64,000 nucleotides of DNA from Actinopolymorpha singaporensis (lineage in GTDB: Bacteria; Actinomycetota; Actinomycetes; Propionibacteriales; Actinopolymorphaceae). The notes below the pieces were generated by a model. The model was not told where the DNA came from, did not search any database, and saw only the letters and a list, made by a program, of their open reading frames with translations. The stretch is taken from assembly GCF_900104745.1 (NCBI RefSeq), contig NZ_LT629732.1, positions 2,405,981-2,469,980 on the forward strand. Reading direction: 5' to 3'. A program made the translations under genes and the position numbers. This document shows, in pieces, positions 1 to 8,901 of the stretch; the stretch's first letter is position 1, and the number at the start of each line of letters is the position of its first letter.

Positions 1-1
1 G

Positions 2-1533
2 ATCTATCTGCTACAGAGCTGGGACGATGTACGCAGCAATCACGGCTACCTGCGGTGGTACATGGACAAGGCCTGGGTCAAGGAAGAACACCGCTACGAC
101 GATCCGTACCGGCTGATCGCCGCCTTCCGTGATGCTGCCCATGGGCTCGTGGTCGTCGATCCCGAGCAGGAGCACACGCTCAACGTGGCGACCAACGTCG
201 CCGGTGTGGAGAATCTTCTGATCGTCTACCCGGACCAACTGCCCGAGGTGGACCTGCCGGTGGTATGTGACCTGCGCGGGAAGTTCGCCGATGCGGCCGG
301 CGCCTACGCCTGGGCATACAAGCGTTGCTGGCCGAGGCAGAGCCGGGCGATGCTGTGCTGTTTCCACACGTCCGTCGCGCACGACTTCCAACGGGACTAC
401 GCCGTCCAGCACCGTCTGCACACGTTCTGGCTGCCAGGCCCGGACGACCCCGACCACAGCCCGGATCTGGAGGCGCACGTCGAGAGGCTGCTGCACGATG
501 CACCTGCGAACATTCCGGTCCTGGGGTTCTGGAGTGCGGTGAGCGACGACGGCGCTCCGCGGGGAGTGGGGGAGTACGCGGGGGTCAGGCTGGCCGGCAC
601 GTACGCGAAGTACACCTGGGTGTCGGACTGGGCTGGCAACTACAGCTTCCACGCGGCCGCGCCGGTCGACGCGACGGTATTCGAGCGCCAGCCCGCTCGC
701 CGCAAGACCTTCCGCCCCTACCGGCCGGACGTGACCTACGTGGCGCTGATCATGATCGAGAGCGGGGACGCGCCCGGCTATCTGCAGTACGGGCTGCGGT
801 TCTTCCAGTGGGACGACCCGACTCGCGGGAAGGTGCCATTGTCGTACGGCATCACACCAGCGGCGCGGAAGCTCCTTCCCGGGATCCTGCAATGGCTGTA
901 CGAGACCGCCACACCGAACGACTACTTCTTCTCCTCGATCTCCGGGGCCGGGTACTGCTACCCGCTGGAGGGGTACGGCTCAGCGAGCCCGGTCGACCAA
1001 GACGGCCGTCGGGTCACCGAGCACGAAGCGGTCGCGGAGTACTTCCGGGCCACCGACGAACGGATGTCCGGCCTCGACATGGACATGCTCGGGCTGTACT
1101 CCCACCCCTGGACGCCATGGACCGATGCCGACGACACGTTCGTTGACGACACGATCGTCCCCCACATGCCGAAGGTGACAGCTGTCCTTGCAGACATGGG
1201 ACGCAACGACGGCACCACCCCAGCCAATGCAAACCGGATGGCCGCGGGCGGCGTCAGTGTTCACCACACCCTCACGCGCTGGCCGAACCAGGCGTGGTAC
1301 CCGCCGTACGACACCACCAACGACGAAGCCGCAGCGCAGTGGCTCGCTGACCAGATCCGTACGAACGCAGCCGGGGGAAGGTTCGTCCAAGCGATGTTCT
1401 ACAGCTGCACTACGGGCCTCGGCGACTGCGACGGGTCGCCGACCTCCTCCAACCAGATGGCTACGTCTTCGTCACAGCCGACGAGTTCGACCACCTCTGG
1501 AGAACAGCGAACGACCAGAACGGACCGAGTTGA
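2..1533 (+). pseudogene. GxGYxYP-family putative glycoside hydrolase, 5' cut by window edge and frameshifted near the C-terminus
   Basis: The frame is already open at base 2, so the true start lies upstream of the window. The family signature GxGYxYP is present as GAGYCYP at 944-964, and the length and aromatic-rich composition fit the GxGYxYP (PF14323-type) putative glycosidases, usually secreted. Frame 2 makes sense up to about 1400 (ending near MFYSCTTGLGD). The expected end, containing DGYVFVTADEFDHLW, is instead in the +1 frame and stops at 1533. A single indel between about 1395 and 1440 therefore breaks the gene; the continuation of the first frame to 1720 is not real protein. Substrate is unknown; polysaccharide turnover is inferred from the family. 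Sequencing error is an alternative to true pseudogenization. Confidence 0.8.
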
Positions 1534-1535
1534 AG

Positions 1536-1736
1536 CCGCATCTTGCACAAGGGTGGAAGCTGGTGGGACTGCGCTGCATCGAGGTCAACTGCACGGCGGG
1601 CCTCGGTGCGATAGCCGCGCCCCCAGATGGTGCGGTCGGGGACGTCGAAGGCGGCCGGCAACTCGAGGCCTCGTCGTACGGCATCCTCGGCGTGCGCCAG
1701 GACTGTGGCGTCCCCTGTGACGATGCGCGTGCCGCC
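1536..1736 (-). pseudogene. Short coding-like fragment of unknown family
   Basis: About 67 minus-strand codons with protein-like composition (contains VTGDATVLAHAEDAVRRG and PDRTIWGRGY). It has no convincing start and is flanked on both sides by fragments of other genes. I do not recognise the family. It may be the tail of a deleted neighbour, or chance. Confidence 0.3.
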
Positions 1737-1799
1737 GGTGGACGAAGGTCGTGCGGGCGCCGAGCTACTGGTGGAGCGGCCCAGAACGGACGGTGGACC

Positions 1800-2154
1800 G
1801 GGCACCGCCACCTACCAGGAATACCTGGATCGCTTTGTTGCGGAGGTAGAGCCAGCTCTCATCTCCTTTGATCATTACATGCTCGTCGGCCCGAGCCCGG
1901 GTGTCCGGGAGACTACTTCTACAACTGGGTGCTCGTACGCAACAAGTCCTTTGCAGACCGGGCTACCTTCATGGGTGTTCATCCTGGCCTGCCAGCACTT
2001 CGGTTTCCGCCTACCCACCGAGGCAGAGCTGCTCTGGCAGGTCAATGTCAGCCTCGCCTACGGTTGCAAGGGGACCCAGTACTTCACCTACTGGACGCCT
2101 GACGGCGACGGGCTCTACCAGGGGCGGGCAGTACGCCGCCGTACGGCAAGATGA
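1800..2154 (+). pseudogene. Fragment of a TIM-barrel glycoside-hydrolase-like protein (GH42-like), frameshifted
   Basis: Pieces of one protein lie in different frames. EYLDRFVAEVEPALISFDHY appears at about 1818-1880. A GDYFYNWVLVRN stretch lies in another frame near 1908. LPTEAELLWQVNVSLAYG and CKGTQYFTYWTPDG return at about 2010-2110. The phrase 'SFDHY ... RPTEAELRWQ ... G.KG.QYFTYW' is typical of beta-barrel hydrolases related to GH42-type beta-galactosidases. The start is missing and the end degenerates, so the gene is not functional. It may come from the same glycan locus as the GxGYxYP gene just upstream. Confidence 0.55.
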
Positions 2155-2606
2155 CGCCGCGATGAGGAAAACCACACGCAACCCATCGGGACCACGGAGC
2201 GTTGTTCCCCTGGATGGTTGCGCAGGGGGTGCGGGCCGCGAGGGGAGAGCTGGTTGCGTATCCGTTGGATCGGTGTGGCCGCTGCCGCGTTCGGACCGTG
2301 TCGACTTCCGGAGTGGCGCTGTCGCGGGCATGCCCGACCAGGAAAGTCTGAATTTCACGGAACGTTGACGCCGACTTGATGAGGTAAATTCCGACTTCCG
2401 CTGTGTCGGCAACAGGTCGGCCTGGATCGAGGCCTGGGGTAGTGGATTCGTCTCGCCCTGCTGGTGTGACTGTGCCGAACGCATCGGGAAACAATGGGCG
2501 GGCAATCGCGTTCTTCTTTGCACGTTCTTGCCTGCAAAAGTCTACGTCACAATTGAACCTTGGCTCTGTAAAGCAGAGACTGAACCACGATGAACGGGGG
2601 ATTTGT
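2155..2606. other. Intergenic stretch without a supported gene
   Basis: No reading frame here shows coding character on either strand. Base composition falls towards the following lipoprotein gene, whose promoter probably lies in the last 200 bases. I could not place convincing -35/-10 boxes. Confidence 0.5.
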
Positions 2607-3293
2607 ATGGAACGCGTCAAGACACTGGGAAACTGCGGGCGACGACCTAGGCTGGGACATGTCGTCGCCCTAACTGCGTTGTTGTTTCTGTGCGGGGGCA
2701 CGGCCGCTTGTGGTGCTGAGCAGAAAAACGACGCTGTATCCTCGGCTACACCCTCCAACACTGCAACGCCGTCTCACACGCCGTCACAAACGCCGTCACA
2801 AACCCCAACTCCCACCTCAACACCGTCCCCGGCGGCTCTCACTCAGGGCACGCCGTCGCCGACACCCACTACCGTCTACCGGGTCGTACGCACGACTGAA
2901 ACCATCCCCTATGAGTCGCGGACCGTAAACTCTGCGGCCCTTAAAAAGGGGACCATTAGGCTAAAGCAGAACGGCCGGAATGGGCTCCGGACCAAGGTGT
3001 TTCGAATTGCTGTAAGAGGTGGCGTCGAGGTCGGGAGAACGCTTGTGAACACCACGGTGCGAGAGCCTGTCACCCAGGTAACACTCCGCGGCACACGGGT
3101 CCCTCGTCCCGCCCCACAACCCAAATCTGCGTGTGATCCTAATTACACAGGCGCTTGCGTGCCAATCGCCAGCGATGTCGACTGCGGTGGAGGCAGCGGC
3201 AACGGCCCCGCGTACGTATATGGCACCGTGAAGGTCGTCGGCACAGACATCTACGACCTCGACCGCGATGGTGATGGATATGGGTGTGACTAG
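2607..3293 (+). CDS. Lipoprotein with G5 domain and C-terminal excalibur-like calcium-binding motif
   Basis: 228 residues. The start at 2607 follows a purine-rich GAACGGGGG. Basic residues, a hydrophobic stretch and a lipobox ending GGTAAC give Cys about residue 33, so lipid anchoring to the membrane is expected. A Ser/Thr/Pro linker with repeated TPSQ follows (about 45-85). A G5-like domain runs about 90-165 (ETIPYESRTVNSAALKKGT, ending REPVTQVTLRGTR). The C-terminus DRDGDGYGCD matches the Asp-rich, Cys-ending excalibur motif. G5 domains bind polymers such as N-acetylglucosamine-containing chains, so an envelope-binding role is likely. Codon use is visibly less GC-rich than the neighbours (AAA, ATA, TTA-type codons), suggesting transfer. 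It lies alone between broken genes. Confidence 0.8.
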   Translation: MERVKTLGNCGRRPRLGHVVALTALLFLCGGTAACGAEQKNDAVSSATPSNTATPSHTPSQTPSQTPTPTSTPSPAALTQGTPSPTPTTVYRVVRTTETIPYESRTVNSAALKKGTIRLKQNGRNGLRTKVFRIAVRGGVEVGRTLVNTTVREPVTQVTLRGTRVPRPAPQPKSACDPNYTGACVPIASDVDCGGGSGNGPAYVYGTVKVVGTDIYDLDRDGDGYGCD

Positions 3294-3368
3294 TTGTACT
3301 GCCCACACAGGTTGGTCACGGGGAGACACGAGCTCGATGATCTGGAATGGGTGAGGACCTCCGGGTGA

Positions 3369-3919
3369 GGTGTCGAGCTGCCACAGCTATCCACACCAGG
3401 CGTCGTCCTGCAGGCGAGCTGGAACACGATGCAACCCGCGCACGGCGGGACGGGCGGTTGGCACCAGGACGGTTCGGGTGCGTACGACTTCGGCAAGCTC
3501 GGTTACCCGGTGGCGCTGATCCAGTTGTGGGTGTCGTTCCTGCTGGCGGACCAGACGCGACCGGGCACCGGGAACATGGAGTTGATCCCCGGCAGCCACC
3601 GCAGCTCGGTACCGTTGCCCGCCGACATCCGGGCGGCTCGTGGGGACACGCCGATCGGGCACGTGATCTGTGCGCCGACCGGGTCGGTGCTTGTGTTCCA
3701 CAACGGTGTCTGGCACCGGACGTACCGCCACGACGGGGACCGGGACCGCTTCACCGCGCACTACGTCTACAGCCCGCCATGGGTACGCCCGGCCGACCGG
3801 TTCACGAACTCGGGCGGCTTCCTGGAACGCACCACACCCATGCGCGGGCTTTGATGGGCGAGTTCGAACGGCCCGACGCACCCTACGGCGCCGGCTACGA
3901 CCCACTGCCGTTCGGCTGA
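3369..3919 (+). pseudogene. Phytanoyl-CoA dioxygenase (PhyH) family remnant, 5' truncated and frameshifted
   Basis: The frame opens after a stop at 3366 with no proper start and reads into NTMQPAHGGTGGWHQDGSG. WHQDG carries the HxD iron ligands of non-haem Fe(II)/2-oxoglutarate oxygenases. GNMELIPGSH and the distal His region VWHRTYRH follow. Near 3845 one base is missing: frame 0 stops at 3854, whereas the +1 frame continues as ALMGEFERPDAPYGAGYDPL to 3919. The N-terminal third is absent. PhyH proteins are often neighbours of sugar oxidoreductases in actinobacteria, which fits the Gfo/Idh gene on the opposite strand. Confidence 0.75.
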
Positions 3920-3951
3920 CCGGCCGATCCTGCCGGGGCCCTTCCCGCGCG

Positions 3952-4857
3952 TCACACCTGCCGGAGGAGGTCCGTCTCCGCGTTGTCGAGAACCTGTTGC
4001 AGGTGAAGACCCCGGCGTACGTCGAGCTCGGGTGAGGCGTGGTTCTCGACCGCCGTCGCGAACTCGTCGTACATCGTCTTGAACGCGTCCTGGTCCACAC
4101 CCGTCAGGCAGTCGACGTCGGCCGCCCCACCCGGGCCGAACACCTCGACCTCGGCACGGTTCGACACGTGGGCGTGGCCGTCCGCGCGGTGTTCGATGTG
4201 CGCGTACAGCGACGCCTCGCTGAAGTGCCCGCCCTCGTGCTCGAGCATGATCCCGACCCAGCCGCCGGGGTCACCGTGCGCACGTACCGCGAGCACCCGG
4301 CCGAGTGCCGCGTCGAGGAGATCCACAAGATCGGTTCCGTACGCCCTCAGCACACCGCGCTCCACCTGCCAGAGGCTTGCCCATCGTGGATCGGCGAGCA
4401 CGCCGGAGATCACCCGTCCGCTGCCGCCCTGCGGCCTGGCACGTGGAGCGGTGAAGGTCAGGAACTCCCGCACCGCGACGGCGTAGCGCCATGTCAACGC
4501 CAGTTGGGAGACGACGCGGGTGGTGGCCACCGCGTCCGCCACCTGCTCGGCTCCGGCGAGGTCGCCGCCCAGGGGCTTCTCCAGCAGAAGAGCCTTGCCG
4601 GCGTGTGCCGTGCTCACGGCGAGGTCGGCCTGCACCGCCGGGGGCACGGCGAACGCGACCGCATCGCAGTCTCGGAGGAAGTCGGCGTAGCGGGTGTATG
4701 CCGACGTCCCGGTGCGCTCGGCGAGGTTCTGGATCAGTGCGGGCGAACGCCCCCAAACTCCAGCCAACCGCACCTTCGGACAGCCCGCGATGGCCGGGGC
4801 ATGAATCCCGGCGGCTCGGCGCCCCGCTCCCGCGAGGCCGACGGCCACGACCACCAC
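3952..4857 (-). CDS. Gfo/Idh/MocA family NAD(P)-dependent oxidoreductase
   Basis: 301 residues with an N-terminal Rossmann fold (VGLAGAGRRAAGIHAPAI, a variant glycine-rich loop) and the family EKP motif (LLLEKPLGGDL, about residues 92-102). The C-terminal alpha/beta substrate domain is present. Members oxidise or reduce sugars, inositols and related polyols with NAD(P). The GTG start at 4857 has a weak ribosome site, and the region just upstream is a fused transporter fragment, so the original promoter may be lost. It is slightly shorter than typical members (330-380 residues). It stands alone, tail to tail with the PhyH remnant. Confidence 0.8.
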   Translation of the reverse strand: MVVVAVGLAGAGRRAAGIHAPAIAGCPKVRLAGVWGRSPALIQNLAERTGTSAYTRYADFLRDCDAVAFAVPPAVQADLAVSTAHAGKALLLEKPLGGDLAGAEQVADAVATTRVVSQLALTWRYAVAVREFLTFTAPRARPQGGSGRVISGVLADPRWASLWQVERGVLRAYGTDLVDLLDAALGRVLAVRAHGDPGGWVGIMLEHEGGHFSEASLYAHIEHRADGHAHVSNRAEVEVFGPGGAADVDCLTGVDQDAFKTMYDEFATAVENHASPELDVRRGLHLQQVLDNAETDLLRQV

Positions 4858-4869
4858 TTCACTCTACGA

Positions 4870-5060
4870 GCGTGGGCGGGAACCGCGAGCACCGCGCCCA
4901 GCACGTCGGGCCGGGGTGCGGACTCGTCCCTGCTCTCCTGCAGTACCAGGGCGCGAGCACCACCGCGGCGACGCCCAACGGCGCGAGGATGAAGAAGCGC
5001 CAGGGCCGGCCAAGCGATGCGGTCAACACTCCGCCCAGCACCAGTCCGGCCACCATGTCG
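4870..5060 (-). pseudogene. MFS drug-efflux (DHA2-like) transporter fragment
   Basis: Minus-strand translation gives AGLVLGGVLTASLGRPWRFF followed by ILAPLGVAAVVLAPW, the characteristic 'GGxLTxxxGWRWxFFxNxPxG' segment of 14-TM MFS transporters. After a frameshift, LQESRDESAPRPDVLGAVLA continues as expected for the same family. Only about 60 residues of a roughly 450-residue protein remain, abutting the start of the oxidoreductase gene. Confidence 0.6.
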
Positions 5061-5165
5061 GCGTCCAATTGGGTGGCCTTCCCGTACGTGCGCTCGAGTG
5101 GGATTCGCGCGACGCTGGTATTGCCGCTGGCGCTCGGCGACACCAGCATTTGGCACCGCTTCCGT

Positions 5166-5388
5166 CCTCGCGGTGAGGGCGGACAGCTTCACTGAACGCA
5201 ACATCCAACTTGCCCAAGCAGTCGTCGAGCTTGCGGCTATCGGCATGTATCAGGCCAGCCGTGCGCAGCAGGGATGGCTGGGCCCGCGAGCTCGACTCAG
5301 CCCAAGCGAGTTCGACGAGATCGACCAGCGGTCCGCGGCCCTGACCGTGACCGGCGCCCGCGGCAGCGGCCACGAAAGCTACCGCTGA
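5166..5388 (+). pseudogene. GAF-like domain fragment
   Basis: The segment VRADSFTERNIQLAQAVVEL followed by AAIGMYQASRAQQ resembles the last helix of GAF domains in ANTAR/GAF regulators ('F...D..LAQALADVATIGILQ'). Nothing upstream gives the rest of a GAF domain, and the downstream 35 residues are not recognised. It is probably a leftover of a deleted regulator. The assignment rests on one helix. Confidence 0.35.
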
Positions 5389-5433
5389 TCCACCCGGTGT
5401 GCTCATCCGCCGTCACCAGGGAAGGAAACCAAC

Positions 5434-5757
5434 GTGTCTGACGACAACCTGACAGCCACCCAACGTCTGGTCGGGGACTCCGCCCCGAAGCTGGCCGCGC
5501 TCACCGACGACATCTTGTTCGGCCACGTGTGGGAACGCGCCAAGCTGTCGAAGCGGGACCGCAGTCTGGTCACGGTGGCCAGCCTGGTCACTTCCGGCTG
5601 CACCGATCAGCTCGTCGCTCATCTGCGCCGGGCGAAGGACAACGGCCTCACCGAGGACGAGCTGAAGGAGGCGATCATCCATCTCGCCTTCTACGCCGGC
5701 TGGCCGAAGGCCATGTCGGCCGTCCAGATAGCCAAGAAGGTCTTCGCCGACAACTGA
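5434..5757 (+). CDS. Carboxymuconolactone decarboxylase-like (AhpD-fold) protein
   Basis: 107 residues, a normal length for this small all-helical family. The fold signature is clear: FGHVWERAKLSKRDRSLVTV, then ASLVTSGCTDQLVAHLRRA, and a C-terminal AIIHLAFYAGWPKAMSAVQ helix. The CxxxH-type Cys/His pair differs from AhpD's CxxC (a single Cys in SGCTDQL), so decarboxylase or another gamma-carboxymuconolactone-type chemistry is more likely than peroxidase reductase. Start at 5434 after GGAAGGAAACC. The SDR gene follows 31 bases later on the same strand, so the two are probably cotranscribed. Confidence 0.85.
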   Translation: MSDDNLTATQRLVGDSAPKLAALTDDILFGHVWERAKLSKRDRSLVTVASLVTSGCTDQLVAHLRRAKDNGLTEDELKEAIIHLAFYAGWPKAMSAVQIAKKVFADN

Positions 5758-5788
5758 CTCGGCACGTCCAAGTAGACAGGAACCTCTC

Positions 5789-6535
5789 ATGGTTGACGAC
5801 CACGCCGCCGGCCCAGGCGCCGGCCAGGTCGCTGTGATCACCGGTGCGTCGTCCGGGATCGGCGCCGCGACGGCTCGTGCCCTCACCGCTCAGGGCTACC
5901 GGGTGGCGCTGCTGGCCCGTCGCGTCGACCGCCTCGAGCAGCTGGCGACTGAACTCGGCAGCGGGACCCTGGCGATCGCCGCCGACGTCACCGACCGCGA
6001 TGCCCTGCTAGCGGCAGCGGACCGTGTCCAGCGGGAACTGGGCGGGGCCGACGTGCTGGTCAACAACGCGGGCGTGATGTTGCTCGGCCCCTTCGGGTCC
6101 GAGCAACGCGAAGAGGCACGGCGGATGGTCGAGGTCAACCTGCTCGGCGCGATGACCGCCACCGAGGTGTTCCTGCCGCAGCTGCGCCAGGGCGGTGGAG
6201 ACCTGGTGAACATCTCCTCCGTCGCCGGCCGGACCGCCCGCGCCGGGAACGCTGCCTACGCCGCCACCAAGTGGGGTATGAACGGCTGGTCGGAGGCACT
6301 GCGGCAAGAGCTGCAGCCGGACATCCGCGTCACCGTGATCGAGCCCGGCGCGGTCGCCACCGAACTCACCGATCACATCACCGATCCCTCCACCAAGCAG
6401 AACACCGAACAGTTCTACGCCCAGCTGGCCATCACCGCCGAGGACGTCGCCGATGTGATCGCGTTCGCGGTCACCCGCCCCCGCCGGATGACACTCAACG
6501 AGATCCTGATCCGGCCGACCGCTCAACCCGGCTGA
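5789..6535 (+). CDS. SDR family NAD(P)-dependent oxidoreductase
   Basis: 248 residues, the classical SDR length. The cofactor motif TGASSGIG is at residues 19-26 and NNAG at 92-95. The catalytic Ser lies in NISSVAG (about 143-144), and YAATK supplies Tyr157 and Lys161. The basic residues after beta-2 (LLARRVDRL) suggest NADPH preference. The PG motif IEPGAVATEL is also present. Cytosolic; the substrate is not evident. It follows the carboxymuconolactone decarboxylase-like gene closely, a pairing common for small oxidoreductase operons. Confidence 0.88.
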   Translation: MVDDHAAGPGAGQVAVITGASSGIGAATARALTAQGYRVALLARRVDRLEQLATELGSGTLAIAADVTDRDALLAAADRVQRELGGADVLVNNAGVMLLGPFGSEQREEARRMVEVNLLGAMTATEVFLPQLRQGGGDLVNISSVAGRTARAGNAAYAATKWGMNGWSEALRQELQPDIRVTVIEPGAVATELTDHITDPSTKQNTEQFYAQLAITAEDVADVIAFAVTRPRRMTLNEILIRPTAQPG

Positions 6536-6602
6536 CGAGCGACGCCCCAGCCGACCCGAAGGACCCAGCTGAGACGTCTGCTAGTGCCATCGGCTCTGTT
6601 GG

Positions 6603-6951
6603 GGACGGCAGATCGCGTTCCTCAGCCGCGCCCTGACGCTGATCCTGGTCACCCTTTACGGCGCCACCCGCCGTGGAGGTCGGCTGGGTGCTCGCGATCT
6701 ACAACGCCAGGGGCTTCGTCGCCTCCCTGCTGCTCCCCGCCTACGCCGCCAAGAAGCCAAGAAGTACGACTACCTCGGCCCATGCTGGCCTGTGGCGTTT
6801 GACGCTGCTTCTCGCCGTCGTCCTGGCGACGGTCACCTCGCTCCCGCCGGCCACCATCGCACTGGTCGTGATCGGCGGACCCGCCGGCGTCGGCAGCTCG
6901 ATGCTGTACGCCCACCTACGCCACTCCGGAGCCCGGCCCGCCGAGGGCTGA
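6603..6951 (+). pseudogene. MFS sugar-efflux (SetA-like) transporter, N-terminal fragment with frameshifts
   Basis: GRQIAFLSRALTLILVTLYG is in one frame at about 6605. After a shift comes PAVEVGWVLAIYNARGFVAS, then LLAVVLATVTSLPPATIALV and GGPAGVGSSMLYAHLRHSG, ending at 6951. This matches the first four helices of SetA-like MFS transporters ('VGLFYTVNAIAGI.VS.LL'). The coding sequence ends abruptly against another gene fragment. At least one indel and a large 3' deletion are needed. Confidence 0.6.
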
Positions 6952-7049
6952 TGCTCGCTCCAGGCGTCCCTGCCGTCGAGCACGTACCGTCCGTGCTCGA
7001 TCAACTCCCGGGCCCGCACGTACCCGCACTCGTTCAGCGTGACCGCCAT
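6945..7049 (-). pseudogene. N-terminal fragment of a small conserved hypothetical protein
   Basis: From an ATG at 7049 the minus strand reads LNECGYVRARELIEHGRYVL and then DAWSEHQPSA. This resembles the start of a small family that reads '.AY.HA..LI..G..V.DSDWSE.QPSA..EN.F...HG...Y..W'. The rest of the gene is missing: the sequence runs straight into the convergent MFS fragment. Confidence 0.4.
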
Positions 7050-7285
7050 GCGTCGTCACCGTCCCGATGAGCCCGTAGACTGCGGTCAAGCACACGCTGG
7101 CGGCCGGACGGCGGGCAAGGCCGAAAGCCCTGTCCTTTTCGGGTCGACCGGACCGCCCACATCCCGGGCCGCGGTCGTGAACCCGGCTCCCCGGATCGGT
7201 CGTGAGCCCGGGGTTTCCGCGTCGAAGGAATAACAACGGCCGCGGGCTGGGGCAGCACAGGGAAATCGGCGGAAGGAATGGCGCC

Positions 7286-7585
7286 GTGAAAAGGATCATC
7301 GAGTTCGACTCGGCCCCACCGGGATGGTACGCACGCTGGCGGATGAGCCATGAGGTCACCCGATCGTCCCCGCTGACCGTCTGGGCGTTGGTGGAGGACT
7401 CCGACTCCGGCGCCACACAGGTCGTCGGCGTCGACGCCCTCGGCCAGTGGCAGGGCAGCCTGGAGAATGAGCCCGGCTGGGACTTCGTGCGTTACTTCTA
7501 CCTGCCCGTCGACGCCGGGCAGCCGGACGACCTGTTCAGCCCGGCGCAGACCGAGATGGAGCGGGTGCCGCACCCCCAACGGTGA
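7286..7585 (+). CDS. Hypothetical protein, 99 residues
   Basis: GTG start at 7286 with GGAAGGA about 10 bases upstream. The protein is acidic and soluble (MKRIIEFDSAPPGWYARWRM, later ENEPGWDFVRYFYLP), with no signal or membrane segment. I do not recognise the family. Its stop codon abuts the left inverted repeat of the IS630-type element, so the last codons could come from the insertion junction. Confidence 0.6.
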   Translation: MKRIIEFDSAPPGWYARWRMSHEVTRSSPLTVWALVEDSDSGATQVVGVDALGQWQGSLENEPGWDFVRYFYLPVDAGQPDDLFSPAQTEMERVPHPQR

Positions 7586-7586
7586 C

Positions 7587-8334
7587 TGGTGTCCTGAGTC
7601 ATTACTGATGACGAGCGGGTGCAGTTGCAGGCGTGGTCGCGTCGGCCGTCCTCGGCTCAGGCTCTGGCTACGCGGTCGCGGGTCGTGCTGGCCTGTGTGC
7701 AAGGGCCTGATGAATCGAACGGTCAGATCGCTTGCGGGGCTCGGGATCTCGCGTCGCCGACGCCGATGTGGAGCGAGTGATCACCACGACCCTGGAGGCC
7801 ACACCCAGGGACGCCACGCACTGGTCGACGCGGTCCCTGGCCGCGGAGGTCGGTCTGTCGAAGGATCCGCAGTTCATCGCTAAAGTCTGCGACGTCGTCG
7901 GCCTGTATCTGGACCCGCCCGAACGTGCGGTCGTGTTGTGTGTCGATGAGAAGAGCCAGATCCAGGCCCTGGACCGCACCGCGCCGGTGCTGCCGATGCT
8001 GCCGGGCACCCCGGCCCGTGCCAGCCACGACTACGTGCGAGCCGGCACGTCCAGCCTCTACGCCGCTTTGGATCTGACCACCGGCAAAGTGATCGGCAGC
8101 CTGCATGCCCGCCACCGGGCGATCGAACCTGGTCGAACGCTGGTTCGGTGAGCTGACAGCGAAGAAGCTGCAACGCGGGACCCACCGCAGCGTCCGCGCT
8201 CCCAAAAAGACATCCGCGACTGGATCGGGACCTGGAACAACGAACCCCGCCCATACGTAAGGACCAAGACCCGCCGACCAGATCCTCGACTCCATCGCAC
8301 GCTACTGCACACGCATTAACGACTCAGGACACTA
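7587..8334 (+). mobile_element. IS630-family insertion sequence, internally deleted
   Basis: The ends carry matching terminal inverted repeats: left TGGTGTCCTGAGTCATTA from 7587, right TAACGACTCAGGACACTA ending at 8334 (16 of 18 positions match when inverted). Total length is about 748 bp, whereas IS630-type elements are typically 1.0-1.2 kb. A TA lies at the right edge, the dinucleotide target of this family; the left edge has TG instead, so the duplication is imperfect. The transposase inside is broken. Confidence 0.8.
7606..8334 (+). pseudogene. IS630-family transposase remnant
   Basis: Three blocks of one transposase survive in different frames. The N-terminal TDDERVQLQAWSRRPSSAQA begins near 7606 and reaches a stop near 7770. 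The DDE start VVLCVDEKSQIQALDRTAP and GTSSLYAALDLTTGKV lie at about 7925-8090 in the frame with VERVITTTLEATPRDATHWS. The C-terminal WFGELTAKKLQRGTHRSV ends INDSGH-stop inside the right repeat. The helix-turn-helix middle and the segment between the first and last catalytic acids are deleted, so it cannot transpose by itself. Confidence 0.78.
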
Positions 8335-8901
8335 GACCTTCCGGAGCACTAGACGCATGGGTGGCCGCTCCGCGTGGGTGGTTGCGGGCCGGGGTCTCGC
8401 TCGCGCAGATTCCCCGCGACCCGCATGTGCCAATGCCCAAGAGGTCGATGGTGGACTCCGCCGACGTCTGCGCCGGTCGGGGCACGACATATCACCATTA
8501 GCCGTCTGTGGCCCGTCTCTCGGACAAACAACCAGGCTCGACCGGCCGGCAGGGATAGGAATGAACCCGGGTAAACCCGGCAACGCCGTAGCTTCGTGGC
8601 TTCCGCGCTAGCGTCGACTGAGGGGAACTCGCGGACTACGTGCTGCGCGTCGATCGCGTCGCCTTGTCGAGCGGCAGGGCCTGAAGCGGAGGCACTCGGA
8701 GGGATGGGTGGCGAACGTGGCTATGCCCTTCGCGACGCTGATGGGGCAGGTGGCGGCGGGCTATGGAAATGACCGACGAGTCGCTCGTACGACAACATTC
8801 CACCAGCGTGCTCTGCGTCACCTGCGGCTTATGAGTCGGTCGAGGCACAAACCCGCTTGGCGCCTACCGCGAACCGGGGCTTTCCAAAAGGGAGGACAGC
8901 G
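8335..8901. other. Intergenic stretch without a supported gene
   Basis: No frame is convincing. A short plus-strand stretch near 8711 (VANVAMPFATLMGQVAAGYG) has protein-like composition but no recognisable family and breaks off after about 25 codons; it may be another gene fragment. The promoter of the GH15 gene should lie at the 3' end. Confidence 0.45.

Noticed and set aside
1434-1720. C-terminal extension of the GxGYxYP frame to 1720
   Set aside because: It is the wrong frame after the indel. The family-like C-terminus lies in the +1 frame and stops at 1533.
3952-5085. A single fused oxidoreductase-transporter gene
   Set aside because: The two parts are in different frames and the transporter part is only about 60 residues, so it is a fragment abutting an intact gene.
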